In this document: positions 34,152 to 43,418 of the stretch, in pieces | How positions within the stretch are numbered: position 1 is the first letter of the stretch | Layout of the letters: every line of letters starts with the position of its first letter | NCBI GenBank assembly: GCA_023664535.1 | Contig: JAMPFJ010000001.1 | Coordinates: 1 to 64,000 of the forward strand | Direction of reading: 5' to 3' | From: Bacteroidales bacterium | GTDB taxonomy: Bacteria; Bacillota; Clostridia; Lachnospirales; Lachnospiraceae | Length of the DNA stretch: 64,000 nucleotides | The notes under the pieces: model-generated | The model's input: only the letters and a program-made list of their open reading frames with translations | The model's database searches: none | What the model was told of the DNA's origin: nothing | Program-made: the position numbers and the translations under genes

Positions 34152-35999
34152 ATGCTGAAAACCTTCACCCGGAAGAAAACCTTTATTGTAGGTATCTGCA
34201 TGGTGTCAGCGCTGATTTTACTGATTGGGCGGCTGGGCTATCTGATGATTGCAAAATCCGAATATTATCTGGACAAAGCACAGGCGCTCCACGAGAGGGA
34301 GCGCAGCATTAAGGCAAAACGAGGAATAATCTATGACAGAAACGGTGTGGAATTGGCAGGAAATAAGCCGGTATGCTCTATTTCCGTTATTCATTCCCAG
34401 ATTACCGATGAAGAGCAGGTGATAAGCGCACTCTGCCAAGTGCTTGGCTTGGAGGAAGAAACGGTAAGGAAAAAGGTGGAGGCAAACACTATCCGGGAAA
34501 AAATAAAGAGTAATGTAGAAAAGGAGACTGCGGATAAGCTGCGGGAAATGAAGCTGGACGGCGTAATGATTGACGAGGACTATAAGCGGTATTATCCCTA
34601 CGATACACTGGCAAGCAAGGTGCTGGGCTTTACCGGTTCCGATAATCAGGGAATTGTCGGTTTGGAGGTTGCTTATGAAAGTACGCTGGCAGGGATTCCC
34701 GGAAGCATTTTGACACTGACGGATGCCCATGGGGTGGAGCTGGAAAATGAGGCGGAAAACAGAATAGAGCCGATAGCCGGCAAAAATTTATATACATCGA
34801 TTGATATCAATATGCAGAAATATGCGGAGCAGGCGGCAACAAAGGTGTTAAAGGCAAAACAGGCAAAACGGGTATCCGTTGTCCTGATGAATCCGCAAAA
34901 CGGAGAAATTTATGCGATGGCAAATGTGCCGGAGTATAATTTGAACGACCCTTATACGCTGGTGGATGTGAGGGATTTATACGTAAAGCCGATTGCGGAG
35001 GATGCGGAGGAAGAGACGGAGGAACAGAAGGAAAAAGAGGAAAAGCGTAATGAAAATTTGACAGAAAAGCAAAAGCAGGATGCCTTAAACAATATGTGGA
35101 GAAACTTTTGTATCAATGATACCTATGAGCCCGGTTCCACGTTCAAGCTGGTTACGGCAACGGCGGCTTTGGAAGAGAATGTAGTAAAGCTTACGGATAC
35201 CTTTTCCTGTCCTGGTTTCCGTATGGTGGAGGACAGGAGAATCCGCTGCCATAAGGTTGCCGGACATGGGGCAGAAACCTTTAAAGAGGGATTTATGAAT
35301 TCCTGCAATCCGGTGTTCATTGACGTGGGTGCCAGAGTCGGTGTATCCGCCATGTATGAAAATTATAAAAAACTGGGATTGTTTGAGAAAACAGGAGTGG
35401 ATTTGCCGGGCGAGGCGTCGTCGATTATGCATAAACAGGAAAATGTAAAGGCAGTGGAACTGGCGACCATGAGCTTCGGCCAGTCTTTTCAGATTACGCC
35501 GCTGCAGCTTCTGCGGGCGGCAAGTGCAGTGGTTAATGGGGGGACCCTGGTGACACCGCATTTTGGTCTGTATGAGACAGACGAAAACGGAAATCAGACA
35601 AAAACCTTTTCCTATGAAGAAAAAGAGAATGCCATTGCAAAGAGTACCTCGGATACCATGAAAGAGCTGTTGGAGGCGGTAGTGGCGGAGGGCTCCGGAA
35701 ATAAAGGGCAGGTGGCGGGTTACCGTGTGGGAGGAAAAACAGCGACCTCCGAAAAGCTGCCAAGGGGAACGGGAAAGTACATTTCCTCCTTTCTGGGATT
35801 TGCACCGGCAGATAATCCGCAGATAATCGGAATTGTTTTGATTGATGAACCGGTTGGAGTTTACTATGGCGGGACGATTGCGGCGCCGGTAATGTCAGAG
35901 CTTTTTGAAAATATCCTGCCTTATCTTGGGATAGAGGCGCAGTATTCGGAGGAGGAACTGACGCAGACGACGGTTACTGTAGATTGGGAAGCGGACTGA
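34152..35999 (+). CDS. Class B penicillin-binding protein (SpoVD/FtsI-like) with KTA in place of KTG
   Basis: A 615-residue transpeptidase with one N-terminal helix (about 10-30) and the pedestal motif KAKRGIIYDRNGVELAGN. The nucleophile motif is EPGSTFK (Ser329) and SCN follows. The third motif, normally K-T-G, reads GGKTATSEK, so residue 531 is Ala (codon GCG). The spacing and surroundings (ARGTGKY-like loop, FLGFAPADNPQIIGIVLID) are otherwise typical. No PASTA domain. Start ATG 34152 after AAGGA; the frame is open upstream to 34053 across the terminator. Whether it is division- or spore-specific cannot be told. Confidence 0.9.
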   Translation: MLKTFTRKKTFIVGICMVSALILLIGRLGYLMIAKSEYYLDKAQALHERERSIKAKRGIIYDRNGVELAGNKPVCSISVIHSQITDEEQVISALCQVLGLEEETVRKKVEANTIREKIKSNVEKETADKLREMKLDGVMIDEDYKRYYPYDTLASKVLGFTGSDNQGIVGLEVAYESTLAGIPGSILTLTDAHGVELENEAENRIEPIAGKNLYTSIDINMQKYAEQAATKVLKAKQAKRVSVVLMNPQNGEIYAMANVPEYNLNDPYTLVDVRDLYVKPIAEDAEEETEEQKEKEEKRNENLTEKQKQDALNNMWRNFCINDTYEPGSTFKLVTATAALEENVVKLTDTFSCPGFRMVEDRRIRCHKVAGHGAETFKEGFMNSCNPVFIDVGARVGVSAMYENYKKLGLFEKTGVDLPGEASSIMHKQENVKAVELATMSFGQSFQITPLQLLRAASAVVNGGTLVTPHFGLYETDENGNQTKTFSYEEKENAIAKSTSDTMKELLEAVVAEGSGNKGQVAGYRVGGKTATSEKLPRGTGKYISSFLGFAPADNPQIIGIVLIDEPVGVYYGGTIAAPVMSELFENILPYLGIEAQYSEEELTQTTVTVDWEAD

Positions 36000-36033
36000 A
36001 TAAGAACACAGGACAGAAATATGTGGGTAATGG

Positions 36034-36062
36034 TTGATAAAATAGAAAAAAGGAATTATACT
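36034..36062 (+). promoter_or_regulatory. Internal dcw promoter before mraY
   Basis: TTGATA (36034-36039), 17 nt, TATACT (36057-36062). A small hairpin, CAATACC (36079-36085) / GGTATTG (36093-36099), follows in the leader. Confidence 0.7.
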
Positions 36063-36156
36063 ATTAGGGTATGTGCAGCAATACCTATACAAGGTATTGT
36101 GGTTGGAAAGCAATTTATTCCACAAAAATAGAAATTACTAAAGGGTAGGAAGAATT

Positions 36157-37116
36157 ATGAAATTTGATTTTACAATTTTATTGCCGGTGTTAATTGCATT
36201 TTTTATCAGTGTACTGTTAAGTCCGATGCTGATTCCGTTTTTGAAGAAATTAAAGTTTGGTCAGTTTGTCAGAGACGACGGTCCGGAATCCCATTTAAAA
36301 AAATCGGGGACACCGACGATGGGCGGACTGATTATATTGTTCAGCATTGTGATTACCTCTTTATTTTATATGAAGAGCCATCCGATGATTGTGCCGGTTT
36401 TATTTGTCACACTGGGATTTGGTCTGGTAGGGTTTCTGGATGATTACATCAAGGTGGTCATGAAACGCTCTATGGGACTTCGGGCATGGCAGAAAATGGT
36501 TGGGCAGTTTTTGATTACGGCAGTGTTTGCCTATTATCTTGCGAATTATACGGATGTCGGAACATCAGTGATTATTCCGTTTACGGACGGATATGCATGG
36601 AATCTTGGCTTTTGGTTTTATCCGTTTTTGTTTTTTGTGGTAATCGGAACGGTGAACGGTACAAATTTTACTGATGGACTGGACGGTCTGTTGTCCTCGG
36701 TTACTGCGTTGACCTCCACGTTTTTTACCGTGGTGGCAATCGGAACAGAATCCGGATTGGAGCCGATTACCTGTGCCTGTGTCGGTGCGCTTCTTGGCTT
36801 TTTAGTGTTTAACGTGTATCCGGCAAAGGTATTTATGGGAGATACCGGTTCTCTTGCGCTGGGCGGTCTTGTGGCAGCCACTGCGGTAATGCTCAGAATG
36901 CCGGTTTACATTGTGATTGTCGGTTTTATCTACCTCGTGGAGGTGGTATCGGTAATCATACAGGTAGTCTATTTCAAAAAGACAGGAAAAAGAGTCTTTA
37001 AAATGGCACCGATACATCATCATTTTGAATTGTCCGGCTGGCCGGAGACAAAGGTAGTGGCAATCTTTTCTATTGTGACGGCGGTGTTGTGTCTGATTGG
37101 ACTGGTAGCGGTTTAA
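36157..37116 (+). CDS. mraY: Phospho-N-acetylmuramoyl-pentapeptide-transferase
   Basis: Integral membrane enzyme, 319 residues and about ten helices, that joins UDP-MurNAc-pentapeptide to undecaprenyl phosphate to make lipid I. Conserved motifs are HLKKSGTPTMGGL, the Asp pair in LGFGLVGFLDDYIKV, NFTDGLDGL, VFMGDTGSLALGG and the cytosolic loop MAPIHHHFELSGWPE. GGGTAGGA precedes the ATG. It has its own promoter but lies in line with the PBP genes and murD. Confidence 0.97.
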   Translation: MKFDFTILLPVLIAFFISVLLSPMLIPFLKKLKFGQFVRDDGPESHLKKSGTPTMGGLIILFSIVITSLFYMKSHPMIVPVLFVTLGFGLVGFLDDYIKVVMKRSMGLRAWQKMVGQFLITAVFAYYLANYTDVGTSVIIPFTDGYAWNLGFWFYPFLFFVVIGTVNGTNFTDGLDGLLSSVTALTSTFFTVVAIGTESGLEPITCACVGALLGFLVFNVYPAKVFMGDTGSLALGGLVAATAVMLRMPVYIVIVGFIYLVEVVSVIIQVVYFKKTGKRVFKMAPIHHHFELSGWPETKVVAIFSIVTAVLCLIGLVAV

Positions 37117-37175
37117 CAGTTGATTGTTGATTATCTTTTTCGGATGAAGAGGAAATAGTAATTTTGGAGGAAAGT

Positions 37176-38540
37176 ATGGATTTTCATAAGAAGGTACTGA
37201 TTGCGGGAACAGGAAAAAGCGGAATAAATGCAGGGAAGCTTTTGCAGAAAAAAGGCGCCGAAATTGTTTTTTACGACGATAACGTATCGTTGGATGTAAC
37301 AAAACTGTTGTCTCAGTTTGAGGATGCGGAAAATATCCGCATAATATTGGGAGAAATCAAGGATTCAATTCTTTCGGGAATTGATTTAATGATTATCAGT
37401 CCTGGGATACCGGTGGATTCCAAAATTGCAGATGCCGTGAGGGAACGGCATATCCCGATTTGGGGCGAGATAGAGCTGGCTTACCAGGCAGGACAGGGAA
37501 AGCTTGCCGCAATTACCGGAACGAACGGAAAGACCACCACGACATCGCTGGTGGGGGAAATGTTCAGAAATTACACGGCGGACAGCTTTACGGTGGGGAA
37601 TATCGGAATCCCATATACGGAAGTGGCTTTGGACATGGACGAAAATTCCTATACCGTGGCAGAGGTATCTTCTTTTCAGCTGGAGACCATTGCAGAGTTT
37701 AAGCCCCATGTCAGTGCAGTGTTAAATGTGACGCCGGACCATTTAGACCGGCATTATACAATGGAAAATTATGCGTCGGTGAAGCTGGATGTCTGCAAGA
37801 ACCAGACGGAAGAAGATTATCTTGTGTTAAATTATGATGATCCGGTGACCAGAAAAATGGCGGAGGATAAACGAATCAGGGCAAAGGTTGTCTATTTCAG
37901 CCGGCTGGAAAAGCTGGAAAACGGAGTATACATAGAAGACGGAAATATCCTGTTAAGGGACGGCGGAGAGGTTTTGCGGGTGATTGCCTGCAATGAACTT
38001 GTGCTGCCGGGCAGCCATAATCTGGAAAATTATATGGCAGGGATAGCGGTTGCCTATTATATGGGGATTCCCATGGAGATAATGGTAAAAACCCTGAAGA
38101 GCTTTCAGGGGGTGGCACACCGGATTGAATTTGTGAAAGAAGTAAACGGTGTCGTCTATTACAATGATTCCAAAGGGACAAATCCTGACGCAGCGATAAA
38201 AGGAATCCAGGCAATGAGCCGGAAAACGGTTTTGATTGGCGGCGGCTATGATAAAGGCGTACCCTTTGACGACTGGATAAAGGCATTTGACCACAGGGTA
38301 AAGAAATTGATTTTAATTGGGCAGACGGCGGAGACGATTGCAAAGACAGCGGAAAAATGCGGGTTTTATGAGGTAGAGATTGTTGACGGGCTGAAGGAAG
38401 CCGTGGTGAGGAGCGCAGAGCTTGCCGAGCCGGGGGAGGCGGTTTTGTTATCTCCTGCCTGTGCAAGCTGGGGAATGTTTGATAATTATGAACAGCGTGG
38501 AAACCGGTTTAAAGAGTATGTGAATGAGTTAGGAGCATAG
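37176..38540 (+). CDS. murD: UDP-N-acetylmuramoyl-L-alanine--D-glutamate ligase
   Basis: Cytosolic Mur ligase, 454 residues, that adds D-Glu to UDP-MurNAc-Ala. The UDP-binding domain begins KKVLIAGTGKSGINAGKLL. The ATP loop is AITGTNGKTTTTSLVGE; the metal/carbamate region is VAEVSSFQLE, NVTPDHLDRH and FQGVAHRIE. The C-terminal part has YNDSKGTNPDA and LLSPACASWGMFDNYEQRG. ATG 37176 follows GGAGGAAA; an in-frame TTG at 37164 overlaps that ribosome site. Confidence 0.97.
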   Translation: MDFHKKVLIAGTGKSGINAGKLLQKKGAEIVFYDDNVSLDVTKLLSQFEDAENIRIILGEIKDSILSGIDLMIISPGIPVDSKIADAVRERHIPIWGEIELAYQAGQGKLAAITGTNGKTTTTSLVGEMFRNYTADSFTVGNIGIPYTEVALDMDENSYTVAEVSSFQLETIAEFKPHVSAVLNVTPDHLDRHYTMENYASVKLDVCKNQTEEDYLVLNYDDPVTRKMAEDKRIRAKVVYFSRLEKLENGVYIEDGNILLRDGGEVLRVIACNELVLPGSHNLENYMAGIAVAYYMGIPMEIMVKTLKSFQGVAHRIEFVKEVNGVVYYNDSKGTNPDAAIKGIQAMSRKTVLIGGGYDKGVPFDDWIKAFDHRVKKLILIGQTAETIAKTAEKCGFYEVEIVDGLKEAVVRSAELAEPGEAVLLSPACASWGMFDNYEQRGNRFKEYVNELGA

Positions 38541-38543
38541 TAT

Positions 38544-39698
38544 ATGGCTGAAAGGAACCCTGCAGGCGTGAGAAAACGGAATAGAAATAAAGGGAAACTG
38601 TTTGCTAAAGGGAATTTCTTTGATTACGCTTTAGTGTTTATTGTTTTATTTCTGGTGGCATTCGGACTGGTTATGGTATTTAGCGCCAGCTCCTACAAGG
38701 CGGAGCTGGACCCCAATATTCAGGATGCTGCTTACTATTTGAAACGGCAGGGAATATTTGCGCTTCTGGGAATAGCGGCGATGCTGTTTGTGGCAAAGCT
38801 GGATTACCATTGCTGGCAAAAGATAACCCTGCTGATGATGTACGGCATTATTGCACTGCTGCTTTTGGTTTTGCTCATTGGAAGTGATTCCCACGGGGCG
38901 ACGAGATGGATTGGAGTAGGCGCTTTTCGTTTTCAGCCCTCAGAGGCGGCGAAAATAGTGATTATCCTCTTTACGGCACATATGTCCACCATTAAGGCGG
39001 CGAGAATCGGAGAATTTAAAATTATGGCAAAGGTGATGGTGCTTCCGATGATAGCCATTGCGCTGATTGCCAGCGAGAATTTGAGTACGGCGATTATCTG
39101 TGCAGCAATTACCATGATGATTGTATTTGTTACCAGTCCGAAGGTGAAGCAGTTTGTCCTGATGGGAGTTATCGTTGTGGCGCTGATGGGAATCTTTTTG
39201 ATGGTGGCGTCTTACCGCATGGAGCGGATTAAGATATGGCTTCATCCGGAGGACTATGAGAGGGGATATCAGACATTACAGGCACTTTATGCCATCGGCT
39301 CCGGCGGGATTTTCGGAAAGGGGCTGGGGCAGAGTATCCAGAAGCTGGACTTTCTTCCGGAATCCCATAATGATATGATTTTTTCCATTATCTGTGAGGA
39401 GCTTGGACTTTTCGGCGCAATTTGCGTGGTTGCCCTTTTTGTCCTGCTAGTCTGGAAATGCGTAACGATTGCGCTTAGTGCCCCGGATTTGTTCGGCGCA
39501 TTGATTGTGGTAGGTGTGATTACCCATATTGCTGTTCAGGTGATTATCAATATTGCGGTGGTGACCAATTCGCTTCCGCCTACCGGTGTCCCCCTGCCCT
39601 TTATCAGCTATGGAGGAACGGCACTGTTCGGTCTGCTGGTTGAGATGGGGCTGGTTTTGTCGGTGGCTAGACAGATACGTGTTCCGAAAGAGTACTAA
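38544..39698 (+). CDS. ftsW: FtsW/SpoVE family peptidoglycan glycosyltransferase
   Basis: SEDS glycan polymerase, 384 residues, about ten membrane helices after a basic N-terminus. It works with the class B PBPs encoded upstream. Motifs: SSYKAELDPN..AAYYLKRQ, GSDSHGATRWIGVGAFRFQPSEAAK, and the catalytic loop LDFLPESHNDMIFS with Asp277 intact. The end is GVPLPFISYGGTALFG. Starts 3 nt after murD. This locus could serve division or, like spoVE, the spore cortex. Confidence 0.93.
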   Translation: MAERNPAGVRKRNRNKGKLFAKGNFFDYALVFIVLFLVAFGLVMVFSASSYKAELDPNIQDAAYYLKRQGIFALLGIAAMLFVAKLDYHCWQKITLLMMYGIIALLLLVLLIGSDSHGATRWIGVGAFRFQPSEAAKIVIILFTAHMSTIKAARIGEFKIMAKVMVLPMIAIALIASENLSTAIICAAITMMIVFVTSPKVKQFVLMGVIVVALMGIFLMVASYRMERIKIWLHPEDYERGYQTLQALYAIGSGGIFGKGLGQSIQKLDFLPESHNDMIFSIICEELGLFGAICVVALFVLLVWKCVTIALSAPDLFGALIVVGVITHIAVQVIINIAVVTNSLPPTGVPLPFISYGGTALFGLLVEMGLVLSVARQIRVPKEY

Positions 39699-39747
39699 AA
39701 AGTCACATAATGCGGAAGTCTGCATAGTATAGTATATATGGCTGAGA

Positions 39748-41013
39748 TTGGATGTGGCTTCCGTGAAGGCGATTAGTGTAAAAGAAACCGACAGATTGAA
39801 AGGCAGTATAGAAATCCAGGGCTCGAAAAATACGGTATTGCCAATTATGGCGGCGTCATTGTTAAGTCCGGGAATATCCGTAATTTATAATTGTCCGATG
39901 ATTGAGGACGTACAGGTGATGTGCAGACTGTTGGAGTGCCTTCATGTCAAGACAACGCTTTCCCGGAATGTTTTGCAAATCGATACGACCCAGGCGGAAT
40001 ATGAACCGCTGCCATATGAGCTGACAAGGAAGCTTCGTTCATCGGTTTTACTATTGGGTCCTGTGCTGGCAAGATGGCACAGAGCCGAAATCGGAATGCC
40101 GGGAGGCTGTGCCATCGGGCTTCGCCCTATAGATATTCATTTAGAAGGTTTTGTCAAAATGAATGTGGACGTCAACCTCCACAATGACATATTATCCTGT
40201 AACACATATTATCTGCAGGGCTGCGAGTATCATCTGCGGTTTCCCAGTGTCGGCGCCACGGAAAATCTGATTATGGCAGCAACGGGGGCAAAGGGCAGGA
40301 CGATTTTAAGAGGCGTCGCCAGGGAGCCGGAAATCATTGAGCTTTGCAATTATCTGTTATCTATGGGTGCGCTGATTGAGGGAGTAGGTACGGATGTTTT
40401 GATTATTAAAGGAACTAAGGAGCTGACCTCCTGTGATTACTGCAATGTCTATGACCGGATTGTGGCAGGTACTTATTTGTTAATGGCTGCTGCTGTTCCC
40501 AGCGAGATAAAACTGTTGGGGATAGAGGATATACATTATATGAAAAATATTATAAAAACGGCATCGGGGCTTGGAGTGAACGTGGTTAAATTTGACCACT
40601 ATCTGAGTGTGCAGTCTTTCGGGCAGGTGGCCGGAGGAGACTATGAGACGGGAATTTATCCGGAATTTCCGACAGACCTTCTGCCGGTGCTTATCACCGT
40701 TTTACTGAAGGCGGAGGAGGGCGGAAGCGTTGCGGAAACGGTATTTGAAAACCGGCTTGGCATCGTTGGAGAACTGGAAAAATTAGAGGCAAAGCTCTAT
40801 GTGAAAAACCAGAGAGTATGGATTGAGGGCGGTGCAAGGCTTCAGGGGCATACGGTAAAGGCGACGGATTTACGGCAGGGGGCGGCGCTGGTCGTAGCAG
40901 GTTTGATTAGCAAAGGATATACGACAATCACCGATATCTCCTATATTGAGAGGGGGTATGAGGATATTGTAAGGGATTTGCAATGTCTGGGAGTGGAGAT
41001 TGCCTATATATAG
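39748..41013 (+). CDS. murA: UDP-N-acetylglucosamine 1-carboxyvinyltransferase
   Basis: First committed enzyme of peptidoglycan synthesis; transfers enolpyruvate from PEP to UDP-GlcNAc. About 421 residues. Start of the fold: GSIEIQGSKNTVLPIMAASLL. The catalytic loop MPGGCAIGLRPIDIH has the Cys (residue 121 from this start; Cys115 in E. coli) that fosfomycin attacks. Later motifs: SVGATENLIMAA, DYETGIYPEFPTDLLP, VFENR and LRQGAALVVAGL. The start is uncertain: TTG 39748 or GTG 39754/39763, with no strong ribosome site in the 50-nt gap after ftsW. Confidence 0.95.
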   Translation: MDVASVKAISVKETDRLKGSIEIQGSKNTVLPIMAASLLSPGISVIYNCPMIEDVQVMCRLLECLHVKTTLSRNVLQIDTTQAEYEPLPYELTRKLRSSVLLLGPVLARWHRAEIGMPGGCAIGLRPIDIHLEGFVKMNVDVNLHNDILSCNTYYLQGCEYHLRFPSVGATENLIMAATGAKGRTILRGVAREPEIIELCNYLLSMGALIEGVGTDVLIIKGTKELTSCDYCNVYDRIVAGTYLLMAAAVPSEIKLLGIEDIHYMKNIIKTASGLGVNVVKFDHYLSVQSFGQVAGGDYETGIYPEFPTDLLPVLITVLLKAEEGGSVAETVFENRLGIVGELEKLEAKLYVKNQRVWIEGGARLQGHTVKATDLRQGAALVVAGLISKGYTTITDISYIERGYEDIVRDLQCLGVEIAYI

Positions 41014-41021
41014 GGTGAGTG

Positions 41022-41771
41022 ATGAGTGAAGGACAGGATAATGTAATTCAATTTAAGCGAAGAAAGAAAGGCATTTTTGCCGGAGTTTTTCTTGTGGCAG
41101 CTGCGATATGCCTTGTGGTTTTGTTTACCTGTTTTCATATCGATGATATTGAGGTGACGGGGAATAAGCATTATACGCCCAAGGAGATTAAAAATTTTGT
41201 GTTATCGGAGGGGTACATTGATAATACCGTACTGCTGATGCTGAAAAATAAGCTTCGCCCGATTAAGAACATTCCTTTCATTGCGAAGCTGGATATTGAA
41301 TATGTCAATGCAAACAAAATCACGGTTACGGTATATGAAAAGGCTATGGCAGGCTGTGTGGAGTATATGAATCAGTATGTGTATTTTGACCAGGACGGAT
41401 ATGTGCTGGAAATATCACAGACAAAGCTTTCGGATGCGCCGTGCATAAACGGCATGGAATTCAGCACGATGGAGCTCCATGAAAGGCTGCCGGTGGATGA
41501 TGAAGACCGGTTTAAATTGATTTTAAAGCTGACGCAGCTGTTAAACAAATATGAATTGCAAGTCGATTCCATTAAATTTACCTCGGACGAAGAAGTTGTA
41601 ATGGAATATCAGAATATACGGATTGAACTTGGCGACGGTAGTAATCTGGAGGAACAGCTAATCGATTTGAAAAAAATATTAGAGGGATTGGAGGGAAAAA
41701 AGGGGACATTATATTTGCAAGATTTCGATGCGGCAACAGGAAAGGCAACTTTTAAAGAGAATAAATCCTGA
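41022..41771 (+). CDS. ftsQ: FtsQ/DivIB-type cell-division protein
   Basis: Bitopic divisome protein, 249 residues. A basic cytosolic N-terminus (FKRRKKG), one helix (about residues 18-38), a POTRA domain starting IDDIEVTGNKHYTPKEIKNFVLSEG, then the beta domain (VYFDQDGYVLEIS..., VDSIKFTSDEEVVMEYQNIRIELGDGS). It stabilises the FtsL/FtsB-PBP complex. ATG 41022 or the adjoining GTG 41019, after AGGGTG. It lies between murA and ftsZ, the usual order. Confidence 0.88.
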   Translation: MSEGQDNVIQFKRRKKGIFAGVFLVAAAICLVVLFTCFHIDDIEVTGNKHYTPKEIKNFVLSEGYIDNTVLLMLKNKLRPIKNIPFIAKLDIEYVNANKITVTVYEKAMAGCVEYMNQYVYFDQDGYVLEISQTKLSDAPCINGMEFSTMELHERLPVDDEDRFKLILKLTQLLNKYELQVDSIKFTSDEEVVMEYQNIRIELGDGSNLEEQLIDLKKILEGLEGKKGTLYLQDFDAATGKATFKENKS

Positions 41772-41820
41772 AATTAAGCGAAAAATCTTGAAAATTTAGC
41801 AATATTCATAAAATAGAGGG

Positions 41821-41849
41821 TTGATTATTTTACTAAAAAACAGTATTAT
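41821..41849 (+). promoter_or_regulatory. ftsZ promoter
   Basis: TTGATT (41821-41826), 17 nt, TATTAT (41844-41849), in the 130-nt gap between ftsQ and ftsZ. Confidence 0.65.
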
Positions 41850-41903
41850 ATAAGTGTATGTTTACTGATAATGAAAGAAAAATTTAAAAAGGAGGATACT
41901 ACC

Positions 41904-43265
41904 TTGCTTGAAATAAAAACATTGGAAGAAAAGGGACCTGCAAAGATTTTAGTTATCGGTGTGGGTGGAGCAGGAAATAACGCAGTTAATCGAATGGTGG
42001 ACGAGAACATCAAAGGGGTGGACTTGATTGCCGTTAATACAGATAAACAGGTACTGGCAACAGCAAAAGCACCGACAAAGATTCAAATCGGTGAAAAGCT
42101 TACCAAAGGACTTGGTGCAGGAGCGAAGCCCGAGGTGGGAGCAGGAGCTATTGAAGAAAATCGGGAAGAGATTACGGAGCTGGTAAAGGATGCGGATATG
42201 GTGTTTGTTACCTGCGGTATGGGTGGTGGAACCGGAACCGGCGCTGCACCTGTTGTTGCGGAGATATCCAAAAACCTCGGTATTCTGACGGTGGGTGTGG
42301 TGACAAAGCCTTTTTCTTTTGAAGGTAAGCCTCGAATGAACAATGCGCTTGCCGGTATTGACCGGTTAAAGGACAATGTAGATACTTTGATTGTTGTACC
42401 GAATGATAAGCTGTTACAGATTTGTGATAAAAAGACAACGATTCCGGACGCATTAAAGAAAGCGGACGAGGTATTGCAGCAGGGTGTTCAGGGTGTGACG
42501 GATTTGATTCAGAATCCGGGAATTATCAACCTTGATTTTGCGGATTTGCAGTCGGTAATGCGGGACAAGGGTATCGCACATATCGGTATCGGACGCGGAA
42601 GCGGTGAGAATAAGGCAGAGGACGCATTGAGGCAGGCAATGGAGTCTCCACTGTTAGAGACCTCCGTTTCTGGAGCTACAGACATTATTATCAATTTCGC
42701 CGGTAACGTTACGATGATGGAGGCTTATGATACGGCAGAATCCCTTCGTGAAGTGGCAGGAGAGGACGCAAATATTATTTTCGGTACAGCGAATAATGAA
42801 GCTTTAGGAGATGAAATCAGCATCACCATTATTGCTACCGGTATTGAACAGGCGAGAAGGAATGCTTATGGCAGCTTCGCAACCACCAGTGCATTTACCA
42901 AGCCGACACCGGTACAGCCTCAGCAGGCGCCACAGCCTTCCGTACAGGCACCGGTACAGCAGCCGGCACAGCCCCAGCATGCGCCGCAGCCTACATATCG
43001 TCCGGCACAGGCAGCACAAGCGGCACCGGCACAGGAAACGGCTCAGTCCGGTTATGGCGTACAGCAGCCGGCACCTACTTATGTGGGACAGCCAATGACG
43101 ACTCCTCAGGCAAAGCAGGCAGCAAAACCGTCTTTCTTAAATGGGACGCAGGGAAGTGCGGGAAATACACCGCAGCCGGCATCCGTTACGACGGCAAGAC
43201 CGCAGACGCCAAGACAGGAGGCAGACGGAACCATTAAGATTCCCGAATTTTTGAAGAGAAGATAA
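41904..43265 (+). CDS. ftsZ: Cell-division GTPase FtsZ
   Basis: Tubulin homologue that forms the Z ring. Residues about 13-320 are the GTPase core: [17 protein letters not shown], the tubulin signature [16 protein letters not shown], the synergy loop with [12 protein letters not shown] Pro/Gln/Ala-rich linker of about 110 residues follows, then the conserved tip KIPEFLKRR that binds FtsA/SepF-type partners. AAGGAGG lies 8 nt before TTG 41904, so that start (453 residues) is preferred; ATG 41871 is in frame upstream but lies before the ribosome site. Confidence 0.96.
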   Translation: MLEIKTLEEKGPAKILVIGVGGAGNNAVNRMVDENIKGVDLIAVNTDKQVLATAKAPTKIQIGEKLTKGLGAGAKPEVGAGAIEENREEITELVKDADMVFVTCGMGGGTGTGAAPVVAEISKNLGILTVGVVTKPFSFEGKPRMNNALAGIDRLKDNVDTLIVVPNDKLLQICDKKTTIPDALKKADEVLQQGVQGVTDLIQNPGIINLDFADLQSVMRDKGIAHIGIGRGSGENKAEDALRQAMESPLLETSVSGATDIIINFAGNVTMMEAYDTAESLREVAGEDANIIFGTANNEALGDEISITIIATGIEQARRNAYGSFATTSAFTKPTPVQPQQAPQPSVQAPVQQPAQPQHAPQPTYRPAQAAQAAPAQETAQSGYGVQQPAPTYVGQPMTTPQAKQAAKPSFLNGTQGSAGNTPQPASVTTARPQTPRQEADGTIKIPEFLKRR

Positions 43266-43288
43266 TGTATTTCCGATAGAGAAGGCAG

Positions 43289-43321
43289 AAAAAGACATCG
43301 ATTGATTCGGTGTCTTTTTTT
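43289..43321 (+). terminator. Terminator after ftsZ
   Basis: AAAAGACATCGA pairs with TTCGGTGTCTTTT, then TTT. It separates the division genes from the sporulation genes. Confidence 0.85.
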
Positions 43322-43357
43322 GCGGGCGGGAAGAATATGCGGTTGATGGAGAGGGAT

Positions 43358-43391
43358 TTCGACCTTTTTTGAGTGAGGAAACGACTATACT
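43358..43391 (+). promoter_or_regulatory. spoIIGA promoter with a possible Spo0A box
   Basis: TATACT (43386-43391) has no good -35 at 16-18 nt, which is common for activator-dependent promoters. TTCGAC (43358-43363) upstream matches most of the reverse Spo0A box TTCGACAA. Spo0A~P activation of spoIIG is known from Bacillus. Confidence 0.45.
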
Positions 43392-43418
43392 TTTTACTAA
43401 AGAAGCAGGAGGTGAAGC

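Noticed and set aside
42811-43098. Open frames in the Pro/Gln-rich linker region of ftsZ on both strands
   Set aside because: They are frame shadows of repetitive codons in the linker, with no start signals.
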